Shown one piece after another: positions 47,503 to 61,400 of a stretch of DNA of 64,000 nt; the stretch's first letter is position 1, and every line of letters starts with the position of its first letter. Made by a program: the position numbers and the translations under genes. The DNA is taken from the NCBI RefSeq assembly GCF_932526225.1, contig NC_064045.1:6432998-6496997 (forward strand), given 5' to 3'. The stretch comes from Nematostella vectensis (Eukaryota; Cnidaria; Anthozoa; Actiniaria; Edwardsiidae). Under the pieces are notes generated by a model, which did not search any database, was not told where the DNA came from, and was given only the letters and a program-made list of their open reading frames with translations.

Positions 47503-48164
47503 TTTGCATAATAATGAAGTAAACTGATACCTCCAATTTTAGTTATGATCCTAGCTGTTTACTCTAGAGCGTAATGTACCTTCGCGTTATTGCGCATGCA
47601 CTTGCACGTAATTGCATCTCAATGACAGATAGATGATTTACCAAAGTGTGTGAGGACTTTTTGTTATTTGAAACTGTCAACAAAATATGACGAATCAAAG
47701 TTGGAACTCTCATTTCTGGCGAAATTTGGACACGAAAAAAGCTATAAAAGCGATCTTCAGTCGAGAATCCAAAATTCCTCACACACTTTATGACATGGCA
47801 TGATTATCTATCAGCTCCCGAAAATATGAAGGCGATATCTTTAAACCCGTTGCGAGGTTACGCCCGAAGCTCGAGTTCTCGCCTCAAAATAATACGCTAG
47901 AAAAGTCAAAGATTTGGCGTGAATTCACGGTAAAGGTAAACGACCGTCTGTTGACCGTCGCGGGAAAAAGCAAAGGCCCATTTTAGCCGTCTTAGAATGC
48001 TATTTCTGGAAAATTTTTTTTGCAAATATAAAGTTTAAGAACTATTGATACAGGTTTTGCAAAAACCACAAAAACAAACAGTGGTGTAAAATTTACTTTT
48101 TTTTTTGCCTGAAATACCTAGCGCTATTCGAGAGCCCGCTGACCTTGAGCCTACGCGCCGCTAG

Positions 48165-48302
48165 ACTCGCGCATGCGTAGTCGCGTTGTTTGCAGCACGT
48201 GGAAAGAAGCCGAAATCAGTTGTTTTCGAAATTCTACCGTAAAATCCTTTCTTTACACCCTCCGTGAGGCGCTCAGCTGAGAGGAATCGCTACATATACA
48301 TC
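48165..48302 (+). promoter_or_regulatory. SNU13 promoter/5' UTR region
   Basis: An NRF1-like CGCGCATGCGT lies at 48168-48178 and an E-box CACGTG at 48197-48202, 100-135 bases before the start codon. No TATA box is seen, which is typical of housekeeping genes. Confidence 0.5.
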
Positions 48303-51300
48303 ATGGTAAGCTGCTATGTGTTTTTCACACGCTTTTATGTAGAAAAGCTTGCATTTTTCGGCGAGAAGTGTGAGGCGTCCGTTTCTCATGCGAAGTTTAT
48401 TGCAACAAGAGCTTCCCAAAATTTTGAATTTTCTGCAAATCATTCTAATGTTAGTCATGTTTACTGTAAGAAAGCATAAGCTTGAACACTCGGTACTTGT
48501 TTTTAAGCAATATTCTTTTGACAACAACCGTGTTTGCTTGAAAACACAAATGATCGAAAGTTTTAAACTATTCGTGATTTTTTTTTCTCATTTACCCCGA
48601 AATACTCACTTTGCCACCAGTTTAAGAATATATAAGATACAAGTAATATATATTGCCTAAGATGCAAGTCCTAAAGAGTACCGATGAATCTTAACAAAAT
48701 GTGCACATCTCAAATTTTTCCTGTTTGGGAATGTTTGAAAGCTGTCCTAATCTATCGCAAAATGGAAGCAATCTACTGACACAAATTTGACATTTGATGA
48801 GTGGTGGGTGTAAAGCAAAAGGGTTTCCACACTACAAAAATTTTGGCGAGACACAGGCTTCTTTGAAGTTTGGTTTCTTCAGACAATTTTGGGTTTGATC
48901 TTTTTAACTGCTTCATAAACTTTTGTAGCAGAGCAGTATAATTCATCAGTGTAATTCAGCCCATGGCTGTGATTCTGAATTTAAGTCTAAGTCCCTTTTA
49001 TTCTAGGCATCAGAAGAAGTTAACCCCAAGGCCTTCCCGTTGGCTGATCCTCAACTGACAGTCACCATCCTAGACCTGATTCAACAGGCCACAAACTACA
49101 AGCAACTCCGCAAGGGTGCCAATGAAGGTAATGACATATGGTCAGGTGACAGAATCAAGCCCCCACCCCAAACCTTAAGCTTCTAGTTGACGCCAGTATA
49201 GGAAACAATAAATAAATCTTTGTCTAACGGCAAGATTCATTAGTATTTGGGGTTCCTTCTATCTTTAAAAATAGGCCCATAACGTGCATGTAGCTACTGC
49301 AGCAAGTATTTACAACTGTAAACTTATCATATATACAGTTGTATATCTAGGTTATTTCTTAGTATAATCATTCTATAAAAAGTATTGATAAACAGTATAA
49401 CAGTATAAACAGTTTACTAAGGGTAAAAAAAAAAAGAATCAAAATTACCAAATAAGAGCGCGTTTACATGAGCTCGTGTGTTTTCGCCACGTATTGCAAA
49501 CTCTTTATTAATCAATACCTTGACATAAAGTTTTAAGGATCATAACTCAGAATGTGAATGGAATGCAGCCACGTTCGAGTTTATCAAACCAAGCTGCCAT
49601 AGAAGCGAATATGTAAGAAGCGTTTAACAAACCCCAAAATCTTTTGATTATTTAGATATTTTCTTCTTTATAAAGTGATTCTAGGCTGGCCCTTTGAACA
49701 ATCATATCCCGAAGTGAATCCTAAGTCAAATTTTCCCAGCAAACCCCGCGACAAATATTACTTTTTTTCTTTTTTTTTTCGGCGTGATAGCATAGTAGCT
49801 ACTTGCGCATGTGCAGTAGCTAAAAAAAGGTGACAGCAAGTAAAGTCTGAAACATACAGTGGGTGTAATTTTTGTTCTGATCCATACATTCTTATTAGTG
49901 TACCTTGACATCTCACATCATCTTTGACCTCTTACGAGATCCACAGACATCTCTGTTTCTCTCTCCTTTTTAGATTCAGTATAACAAATCAAATGCACAT
50001 CCTTTTTGTCAATACCTATGTATCGCCTGTCTAGTTAGTTTAACACCCATTTTCCTCCCTTAACCTTCAGTTTCTCATAAGCGCTTCTTGCTGGAGTGTG
50101 TTTTAAATGCTCATGTCTTTAAAAATCTCCACTAGCCACCAAGTGCTTGAACCGCGGCATTGCAGAGTTCATCGTCATGGCTGCTGATACAGAGCCACTA
50201 GAGATTCTACTACATCTGCCTCTCCTCTGTGAGGACAAGGTATGTTTTTCTTGCCTTTTTGTCTCGATCCCTTGTTTACCCCAAGCGCAATGATAACATT
50301 ACAAATAGTGCAGTCTTGTTGGTTGCCCACAACACAAAGGAGATGTCTACATTGTGATTTTCATTGCATTCGGGGATAGCTGGAAATGTTTTGTTTTCGA
50401 ATATCGGAAATCCTGTGGTGCTTGAGTGTGAATAAAGAAGATCTTGCAGTAAAACCCCATTTTCCATCTGTGTTGTTGTGCAACGGTTAATGTATGCATA
50501 AAGTTGATAAGCCATTGCAGGGTTCAAAATAGCTCTCCTAGTTTTTGCCGGCTTTCTGGATTTTGATGGGGAAAAAGCCTGCATACTCTAAATATTAAAG
50601 GGGAATACAGAAAAAAGAGCCGGCAAAGACCAGAAAACAGGGTATCGCCAGCAGCTATTTCGAACCCTCCATTGTTTGGCCCATGACGTAGTTTAGGACT
50701 TGGTTTCATTTAGCAGTACATGATGGCACAACCCCTTTTCCGACTTACAACCCACTACACTGCCGGAGATGCTTTTAGCGCAACAAGGTGTGAGCTGTCA
50801 AAATCTAGCCAATAACAATCGATTGATAGTAAAGAAGAATTTACAGTTTTCTGTACACCTGTCTGCAAATGCTACAATGCCTAAATTCGGAGCTGTTATA
50901 CTGGTCATGTGAACCATCTGAAAAAAATGGACCCCCTGTTTAAAAGTATAATACTTGTAATACATTCTTTGTTTTTAAAAAAGTAGACCAGATTAGAAAA
51001 GATAGGTTCATCTATTGCTTCAAGCAAAAACAAAAGTGAAATTAAAAATAATAGGAACCTCTTATATTTTTTTGGTCCATTTAATGTTTGTATGTGTTTT
51101 TGGGCCCTAGTTATCTATATTTATGAAATTATTTGTATGTATTCATATTCTGATTGAAAACTTCATTCTTATGTTTTGACGTTGTTTCCACAGAATGTGC
51201 CATATGTGTTTGTGCGCAGCAAGGCTGCTCTTGGGAGAGCCACTGGCGTCACCAGACCTGTAATTGCATGCGCTGTGACAGTTAACGAAGGCTCACAGCT

Positions 51301-51352
51301 CAAACCTCAAATCCAGACACTTCAAAATGCAATAGAAAAACTCCTCATTTAA
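48303..51352 (+). CDS. SNU13: SNU13 / NHP2L1 (15.5K) k-turn RNA-binding protein, complete
   Basis: Four exons: 48303-48305, 49007-49127, 50136-50239 and 51194-51352, giving 128 residues, the same length as the human protein. SNU13 is an L7Ae-family protein that binds kink-turns in U4 snRNA and box C/D snoRNAs and nucleates assembly of the U4/U6.U5 tri-snRNP and C/D snoRNPs in the nucleus and nucleolus. Diagnostic blocks include [24 protein letters not shown] (the RNA-binding helix), [32 protein letters not shown] and [14 protein letters not shown]. The first coding exon is the ATG alone, followed at once by GTAAGC; phase and homology support it. A poly(A) signal AATAAA lies at 51502. A 12-bp-arm hairpin (AAAATCCAAACC, 51421-51432, and its inverse at 51460-51471) is in the 3' UTR. 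The gene converges on CEP131. Confidence 0.97.
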
Positions 51353-51509
51353 CTTATGCAGACATTTTCTTTTCTTTGCCAAAATGTATGCTGGTAGCTA
51401 GTTATTTTTCAGGGATGAACAAAATCCAAACCAGTAAACCATTTTTTTTTTTTTTTTGTTGGTTTGGATTTTGTGCCCATGTCTTGATTTTTTAAAAAGA
51501 AAATAAATA

Positions 51510-52499
51510 ATAGTCTTGAAGGCTTTGTGTTTGTGAGTTATATACTCCCCACCCCTACTGGCTTTAAAAAGGGTCAACTGAATATTGTACATGTGCTATC
51601 CTCACACCAGTTTTGGTAACCTCCCTGATAAGCAAAGAGAAGCAAAGATCAAGAAAAAGTAAAGATGGAATGGGTTTAATAAAATTTACACCAATTAAAA
51701 TATAACTGCACTCAAAATATTATTTTCTATAAGTGTGGACTTTTCTACTAGTGGTTACTCTAACTAAAGAGGATTACAGCTAGCTTCCTCCGCAGGCATC
51801 TCAAGGGTGTTTTTTTTTCGGTAGTTTTATGAATTGGGGTTCCTGTGGCGATTTGAACCGGAAGGGGGACAAAATAAATTTTTCTCTTACCCAGGCCCCA
51901 CTCTTTCTTGGACAGACAGGACGCCCTGTTTGTCAAAGAAGCCCTCAAGAAAGACCTTGATTTGCAAAATCTTATTTCCCCGTTTTTGAAACCAGCTAAT
52001 TTCAACCTTTGTCACAACATTTACCATGACATCTGGTGGTCTTTCAAATCAACAAGAATGACTTGCACTCTTGGAAAAGCATTACAATTTTTTTTTCGTG
52101 CTTGGAAAGGTTGTGAGGCTTAGTATTTCCGTGAAACGAGATTTGGCCATTTTTCACTGTCGAGAAACGGGAAATCGTCCATTTCGACGTCCGTGAAACG
52201 TGATTTGACGATTTAAAAGGCCATTTCTCGGTCCTTGAAACGTGAAAAAGCCATTTTGCTCGGTCCGTGAAACGTGATCCATATCCCTCTACCACCCTGT
52301 TGGTGGAGATGGGGCTTATTTGAAAATTTTAGCACAGGGGGCAGGGCTTATAGAGTTTCTACGCTATAACATCGGAAAGTTGCCGCTTTCCAATTATCTC
52401 ACTGTCCGGAATTGGCCATGTGTCTTACTCCTGAATGTAGTGACACCCTGGAATTTGCGTACAATGCATAGAATGTGTACACTGTAATTAACACATCGT
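51510..52499. other. convergent 3' region between SNU13 and CEP131
   Basis: Contains a short imperfect tandem repeat of GTGAAACGTGATTTG-like units (about 52120-52290, four units). A 71-codon plus frame from 51908 is unrecognised. The CEP131 3' UTR should start at 52499 on the minus strand. Confidence 0.4.
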
Positions 52500-55400
52500 T
52501 CAAGGTAGCAGCTTTTTTCTCTGTTGCTGTAGTAACATCTCGAGATGGTCTGCTCGTTTCATCGCAGCCTGTAAGAACAGAGTTGAGTTACACTCTTTCT
52601 TTAAGAACCTCTTTTATAAGAACGTCCAGCCTGAGATTTCACAAATTTTTAAGAACATGCCGAGGCTGACATAGCGGCCAAATATTGTTTTGTTAGTCTG
52701 ATTCGTTAATACAGAATAAAATAGTATTCACAATAACAACATTAAATATTGGTCCTATTAATCACTTGTGTATATGTTCATTGGGTATTATATTTTTATA
52801 TACTGTACACTAAAACATAAGAACATCGTTAAGAATATTTTCAGCTTTAAAATGCTCCAAAAATAATAATTACCCAGCCTTAACTGAAAATTAGACGTTC
52901 TAATAAAAAAAAAATGTATATAGACTAAGCAAATCTAAATCCGGGAACTTTACACTTTTAGGCGGGAAAAGTTACGCGCAAGTGACATACGCAGTGCGAC
53001 ATCGTGGTTGCCTAGGCAACTAGAAGAAGTTGGCCAATGCGAGAAATTTAGTAAAGGAGAACCCTGTTAAGAAGGGCACTTTCGGTTCTTATGAACAGGA
53101 TGTCCTGATTAAGCGGGTTAAGATTTAGAGAAAATGTAAAAGTGGGGTTACACTGTATTTTATGGACATTAGATTTATCCTGTCAGCAAGATGCTTCTGT
53201 ACACACTAGAGTATGGCGAAAATATCTGAAATTTCAAGTCTTGGTGAACTGCCGCTAATCAACCAATGGGAGCGACGTATTACCTGTTGTTGTTCTCGTA
53301 AAACCTTCATCGTTTCCTCTTTCTTGGAAATCGCTTGTTTGACCCTTAAACATAGACATTTCAAACATAGTTTTTAGCCCTTTCTGCATTTGTGTACACT
53401 TGCTACGTCGTCGTTGCTTAAATTTTCTACTCTCCTTGTATGCTGCTCTGTCGATGTTGAGGTTCTCTACGTACCTTGTGTGTTGCTTTGCGTCGTTGCT
53501 TAAAGAGCCCTTGTCAGTCACACCTTTGTTATTGTTTTGATTTAATATTGGAAGTTACATAATGTACTAAAATCTCGAAGACACCATCTAAAAATAAGGT
53601 CTGATACTTTATTTACCAAATTCAATCGAAAATATCGCATTGGCTTCCACAAATCCTCCGATGGAAATGGATGCTTTCTCACACTTGGTACTTTGCTAGG
53701 ATGACAAAATGGCGGGTGACAGAGGCTGTTTAAGTTCTCTACTTGTGTACTGCTTTGTTGTTGTATCTCTTAAAAGTTCTTCACTCACCTTGTGTGCACT
53801 TGCTCCATTTCCTCCTCTTTCTCGCGAGTTATCCGCTCGAGTTCCAGTCGGTGTCGCGCCCTCATCTCGCTTAGCTCTGTCTTCAATCGCTTGTTATCTT
53901 CATCTGTGGTAACCAGCCTGACAAGAGACAATAAAAATATATAGTCTACCCTCGATAAATCTAACCCTCAGAAACAGCCTGGCAAGAAACACAGTAAAAA
54001 ATATAGTCCAGCCTCGATAAGCCTAACCCTCAGTAACCAGCATGGCAAGAAACACAATAAAACATATAGTCCAGCCTCGATAAGCCTAACCCTCAGAAAC
54101 CAGCCTGGCAAGAAACACAGTAAAAATATAGTCCAGCCTCGATAACTCTAACCCTCAGAAACAGCCTGGCAAGAAACACAGTAAAAATATAGTCCAGCCT
54201 CGATAACTCTAACCCTCAGAAACCAGCCTGGCAAGAAACACAGTAAAAAATATAGTCCAGCCTGGTTAAGCCTAACCATCAGAAACCAGCCTGGCAAGAA
54301 ACACAATAAAACATATAGTCCAGCCTCGATAAGCCTAACCCTCAGAAACCAGCCTGGCAAGAAACACAATAAAACATATAGTCCAGCCTCGATAAGCCTA
54401 ACCATCAGAAACCAGCCCGGCAAGAAACACAGTAAAAAATATAGTCCAGCCTGGTTAAGCCTAACCCTCAGAAACCAGCCTGGCAAGAAACACAATAAAA
54501 CATATAGTCCAGCCTGGTTAAGCCTAACCCTCAGAAACCAGCCTGGCAAGAAACACAGTAAAAAGTATAGTCCAGCCTCGATAAGCCTAACCCTCAGAAA
54601 CCAGCCTGGCAAGAAACACAGTAAAAACATATAGTCCAGCCTGGTTAAGCCTAACCCTCAGAAACCAGCCCGGCAAGAGGCACAATAAAAACATATAGTC
54701 CAGCCTGGTTAAGCCTAACCCTCAGAAACCAGCCTGGCAAGAAACACAGTAAAAACATATAGTCCAGCCTCGATAAGCCTAAAACTCAGAATTTAGTGTG
54801 TAGCATCGCTTAGGCATTTAAAAGGGTCGTGCGAGAAAACTGCCGGAGAATCCTTGATTATATTTTCTGTGCATTTAAAGTATTGAGTACGTAGCAGCTT
54901 TTAATATTTCCGAGCGTTACCTAACGACAGGTTGTCTGTAAGTTTTATTTGGCATTTTAGCTTGTAATTTTTTTTTACTGCTTGTGCGAGTGGCTTGCTG
55001 GATGCATTTGGGCATAACCTTGTTTCGAGTACATAACAGGTTTATATTTTTGCGCGTTACAAAATATTACTGCTTGTGCGAGTGGATTTCTGGGTAAATT
55101 AGGGCGTACACTTATTTTATTAGCTTTTTTGAAAGTTTCGAGTACATAACAGGTTAATATTTTTTCACGTTACCTGTAGACAAAGTCTGTTCGTAAGTTT
55201 TATTTTTGATTTTAGGTCGTAACTACAAAATTTTACTGTTTGTGCGAGTGGATTGCTGGGTGAATTTGAGCGTTCTAAAGTTTTAGTTACCTGTCGGCGA
55301 ACTCTTGGCGTATGATGTCCGCCACTTTGCCCCGCTCCTCCTGCAGCCTGGTGAGCGTCTGCTCTGAGTCTTGCTGCTGAGTATCCTTATGTCTGAGGAG

Positions 55401-58400
55401 ACTGCGCTGCCGAGACAACTCGCCCTCCACCTCCGTCAGGCGCTCCTGGAATAATACAGTACTTTTACCATTACCATTAACAACCACACAAAACTGGCGC
55501 TAATGCGGTCCGTACTATATTATTCGTATAGCATCTACCTTCTTATCGTTGTACCCCTTCCACACCCACACAAAATGGGGGCAAATGCAAACCGTACTAT
55601 ACTACTTGTATAGCGTTAACCTCGTTTTAGCCCTACCACACCCCCACAGAATACGGTCCGTACTTTATTACTTGTACCGTAAATGAACTAATAAACGCCC
55701 CCTATCTAAAGAACACCCCCCCAAGCTTACAAGTTTGAAATAAACGCCCCCTACCCTCCCTCCCAGCTTAAAAACAAACGACATAGGAATTTCGGTAATA
55801 TAAATCAAATTTAATTAATCTAAGTTTGGCTTCTACTTGGTGAAACGTGCTTGAGACTTTAATTCAACGTGATCCCGAGACTAGAACCCCACTTTACTTG
55901 GGTTTGTTATATTTTTATAATTTGAACGCCCCCTCTCGGATCATCGAAATTTAATAGACGCTCCGGGCGATAATTAGATCATATAAGGTATAGCGTCCAC
56001 CTTCATCTCGTTGTACCCCCAGGACACCCACACGAGAAAGGCGGTAATACGGTCCGTTTTACACTACTTGTATGTCGTCTACCTTCATCTCGTTATACCC
56101 CCAGGACACCCACACGAGAAAGGCGGTAATACGGTCCGTTTTACACTACTTGTATGTCGTCTACCTTCATCTCGTTATACCCCCAGGACACCCACACGAG
56201 AAAGGCGGTAATACGGTCCGTTTTACACTACTTGTATGTCGTCTACCTTCATCTCGTTATACCCCCAGGACACCCACACGAGAAAGGCGGTAATACGGTC
56301 CGTTTTACACTACTTGTATGTCGTCTACCTTCATCTCGTTATACCCCCAGGACACCCACACGAGAAAGGCGGTAATAAGGTCCGTTTTACACTACTTGTA
56401 TGTCGTCTACCTTCATCTCGTTGTACCCCCAGGACACCCACACGAGAAAGGCGGTTATACGGTCCGTTTTACACTACTTGTATGTCGTCTACCTTCATCT
56501 CGTTATACCCCCAGGACACCCACACGAGAAAGGCGGTAATACGGTCCGTTTTACACTACTTGTATGTCGTCTACCTTCATCTCGTTGTACCCCCAGGACA
56601 CCCACACGAGAAAGGCGGTAATACGGTCCGTTTTACACTACTTGTATGTCGTCTACCTTCATCTCGTTATACCCCCAGGACACCCACACGAGAAAGGCGG
56701 TAATACGGTCCGTTTTACACTACTTGTATGTCGTCTACCTTCATCTCGTTATACCCCCAGGACACCCACACGAGAAAGGCGGTAATACGGTCCGTTTTAC
56801 ACTACTTGTATGTCGTCTACCTTCATCTCGTTATACCCCCAGGACACCCACACGAGAAAGGCGGTAATACGGTCCGTTTTACACTACTTGTACGTCGTCT
56901 TCCTTCATCTCGTTGTACCCCCAGGACACCCACACGAGAAAGGCGGTAATACGGTCCGTTTTACACTACTTGTATGTCGTCTACCTTCATCTCGTTATAC
57001 CCCCAGGACACCCACACGAGAAAGGCGGTAATACGGTCCGTACTATACTACTTGTTTGTCGTCTACCTTCATCTCGTTGTAGCGCTGCTGCATGTTGCTC
57101 TCGGATCTCTCCAGCTCACGGATCTCGGACTCATACTTGTCTCGAACACGTCTGTAAGAGACGGCATGGTAGTGAGTGTTTAACACCTGTTAAGCGCCTG
57201 GATAGGGTTGAAAAAGAGTCAAAAGACACTAGTCCCGGCTAAATCAGCCTCTTCAAATGGAGGCTTTCATATCCAAAAAATACTGCATATCTTTAGTATG
57301 GCCCTTCGTGAACAAACGGATCAGTCATCCTTTTAAACTTATTAATTCAAATCTCTACAATTAGATTACAAAATACAAATTCAATGTAGACAACTCTCGC
57401 TATAACGGATACCGAGAGACCGCAATAACGGATAAACTTTTCAGTCATTTCTTCATATTTTCGTTCCCACCTAGAAATGTATTTATGTCCACAATAGCAT
57501 TGTTTTCCTCACGTTGCTTTCTTGAATCTTTATACAGGTGCCATTTTGCTCGCTGTTCCGCGGATGCTTTTTTATTTCCTTGCACAAATTTCCCTCCTTG
57601 TTTCCCTTGTAATACTGCCAATTTGTTGTTTTGCCTAAGCACGCATATGCGCCTACTTTAATCAGCGTTTTCATGATGGAATAGTTACAACGTACTTGAT
57701 TCTGTTCTCAGCAGCTCGCTCACACTCCTCCCGACTCGCGGCGGCTTCGTCTTCTAAGCGATTGATCACCATCTCAATCTCCTGTTAAAAACATGAGACT
57801 TAAGTCTTTACCGAACAGCGCTAACATGAGACTTAAGTCTTTACCGAGCAGCGCTAACATACGCGAACAACGCTGGCACCGCTAGGCTCGGTTGACCAAA
57901 CCTTCCTTAGTGTTCTAGGAAAATTCTCTAGTATTCTTGGAAAATACCAGATGACCGACTGTTCTGACAAAGTTGTATTGTGAATATTTTTTATTTAAAT
58001 AAGTAAAGTATAAAACTTTGTTTTCAGATGGTCATTTCAAGATTTTTCAATATAATCGTTTTTTCCATTAAGGGATTAAAACAATGACAACGTGGTGGCT
58101 GACGGAGGCTTACTAAGAAGCGACAAGTGAAACAGGTACGATAGGACTCGTCAAAGATAGGTGAAGACAGAGTTAGTGGCCCTACCCTGTCTCTCGCTTC
58201 ACGGACTCCCTCCTTCAACTCCCTCTCCTTGGCCATCAACACAGTATCCTACAACGAGAGAACACATTTTGTGGCAATTTGTAACATCAATACAGTATCG
58301 TACCACGACAGAATACAGTTAGTAAGTGCCACTTTGTAACATCAATACAGTATCGTACCACGACAGGATATAGTTAGTAAGTGCTACTTTGTACAATCAA

Positions 58401-61400
58401 TACAGTATCGTACCACGACAGGATATAGTTAGTAAGTGCCACTTTGTAACATCAATACAGTATCGTACCACGACAGGATACAGTTAGTAAGTGCCATTTT
58501 GTAACATCAATACAGTATCGTACCACGACAGGATATAGTTAGTAAGTGCCACTTTGTAACATCAATACAGTATCGTACCACGACAGGATACTGTTAGTAA
58601 GTGCCACTTTGTAACATCAATACAGTATCGTACCACGACAGGATACAGTTAGTAAGTGCCATTTTGTAACATCAATACAGTATCGTACCACGACAGAATA
58701 CAGTTAGTAAGTGCCACTTTGTAACATCAATACAGTATCGTACCACGACAGAATACAGTTAGTAAGTGCCACTTTGTAACATCAATACAGTATCGTACCA
58801 CGACAGAATACAGTTAGTAAGTGCCACTTTGTAACATCAATACAGTATCGTACCACGACAGGATACAGTTAGTAAGTGCCACTTTGTAACATCAATACAG
58901 TATCGTACCACGACAGGATACAGTTAGTAAGTGCCACTTTGTAACATCAATACAGTATCGTACCACGACAGGATACAGTTAGTAAGTGCCATTTTGTAAC
59001 ATCAATACAGTATCGTACCACGACAGGATATAGTTAGTAAGTGCCACTTTGTAACATCAATACAGTATCGTACCACGACAGGATACAGTTAGTAAGTGCC
59101 ACTTTGTAACATCAATACAGTATCGTACCACGACAGGATACAGTTAGTAAGTGCCATTTTGTAACATCAATACAGTATCGTACCACGACAGGATACAGTT
59201 AGTAAGTGCCACTTTGTAACATCAATACAGAAAACAATAGGTCCCATTTTGCGCTGTTGGGAACTTGTGGCGATTCAGATCTTTCTTGTTGTTGTTGCTG
59301 TTTCTTTTACCTGCTTTTTCATGTAGTTCTCGATCCATGCTTGCTTTTCGACTTCTAGCCTTTCCTTAAGTTCATTCATCTCAAGCTGAAATAGAAAGAT
59401 CGCGATTATCATAATGATTATGGCGATGGTTGCAGTTTTGGTTATTGATGTCAATGATGAGGATGGCTACGATAAATATGACAGCCATGGTGAAACTGAT
59501 GATCGTGATGAATATGATAATGAAGATGGCTACAATAAATATGACAGCCATGGCAAAACTGATAATGGTGATAAATATGATCATGAAGATAGCTACGATG
59601 AATATGGCAGCCATGGCGAAACTGGTGATGGTGATGAATATGATGATAAAGATGGCTACGATAAATATGACAGCCATGGCGAAACTGATGATGGTGATGA
59701 ATATGATAATGAAGATGGCTACAATAAATATGACAGCCATGGCGAAACTGATAATGGTGATGAATATGAGATGAAGATGGCTACGATAATTATGACAGCC
59801 ATGGCGAAACTTATGATGGTGATGAATATGAGATGAAGATGGCTACGATAATTATGACAGCCATCTTGTTGTTAATTTGTTAATGGTGAAGATTGTTGTT
59901 AACAAGTTGTTAATAAATTGTTAATGGTGAAGATAATGATGATGGTGATGATGATGGTAGTGGTGGTAAAGATGATGGTGACAATTTTAGAGAAAACAAG
60001 GTCGTCGATAATTCCGATAATAATCTTCCTGCTGATGATTATGACGCTGATAATGACAAGCGTTTGACTGGTCACCGCACCTGGTGTCTTCTCTCGATAT
60101 CTTCCAGAGATTTCTGGTGGGACGCCTGACTCTCTGTGACTGTCTTCTTGTGCGATTCCTACAAATGAGGGAAAGAATCAGCCAACCCAGATTCTCGACA
60201 GCTATTTAACTCTTCCTTTGGAGAATGTCTCAAGTCAGCTGGTTAAGTTTATCCACCCCCTTACTGTTTTTAGTCAAGGCTATTAGTGTAACAGCAGAGG
60301 CGTAGACAGGGGGAGCCCCCCCCCCCCCCCCTCCAGCAGCTAAAAATACAGTAAATGTATGAGACATTACTTAAAATACAGGAAAAATGTCTTATATGGG
60401 CCTTTTTTGGCCCCCCCTCCCTCCTGTTAAAAATCCTGGCTACGCCCCTGAATAATGAACTATGATAAATGGAAGGCTCTAGAAAACTCCACTCCTTTTC
60501 TGTTAGAAATCTAGTCGGTTTTGCGTATGCTCGGAAATCATGTTGGGAAGGGACAGTGATGAGCATTTGTTAGGCAGTTGGGGCTTCAAATAAAAAATAT
60601 AAACTTGGAAAAGACCCACAGTTTAGAGCCGGGATTCGAACCAATATCAACTCCGGTCATAACCATATTGCTTCCGTTTTGGCTGCAGTAAGATGCGTCC
60701 CTTATTACTTCTTACCTCTAGTGCTCTCCTGGCGTCGTCCAGCTCCTGTCGCTGCCGTTGTGCCTGCAGCGCGATGCGTTCCTTTTCTTCCTGGACTTCA
60801 GAGTATAGTCGGCGCCTTTGCTGCTGGTATGCTTGCTCTTCTTGCTCCATCTGCTTCTCCATCCTACCAAAACACCTCGTTATACCGGGCAACACAATAC
60901 ACCATCCTACCAAAACACCTCGTTATACCGGGCAACACAATACACCATACTACCAAAACACCTCGTTATACCGGGCAACACAATACACCATCCTACCAAA
61001 ACACCTCGTTATACCGGGCAACACAATACACCATACTACTTCTAAACACCTCGTTATACCGGGCAACACAATACACCATACTACCCAAAACAGTTTGTTA
61101 TAGAGGGCATCACAATACACCATCCTATCCAAAAACACCTAATTATACCGGACGACACCAAACACCATCCTACTTCAAAACACCTCGTTATACCGGGCAA
61201 CACTCTACACCATCCTATCCAAAACAGTTTGTTATACCGGACAACACCAAACACCATCCTACTTCAAAACACCTCGTTATACTGGGCAACACAATACACC
61301 ATCCTACCCAAAACAGTTTGTTATAGAGGGCATCACAATACACCATCCTACTTCAAAACACCTCGTTATACTGGGCAACACAATACACCATCCTACCCAA

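Noticed and set aside
54148-54630. 160-codon hydrophobic minus frame
   Set aside because: Comes from the 63-bp array in a CEP131 intron.
56011-57242. Series of overlapping plus-strand frames of 66-155 codons
   Set aside because: Artefact of the 82-bp array and antisense to a CEP131 exon.
60600-60650. tRNA-like B box (GGTTCGAATCC) on the minus strand
   Set aside because: The T stem does not pair well and no D arm, anticodon arm or acceptor stem can be built; at most a SINE trace.
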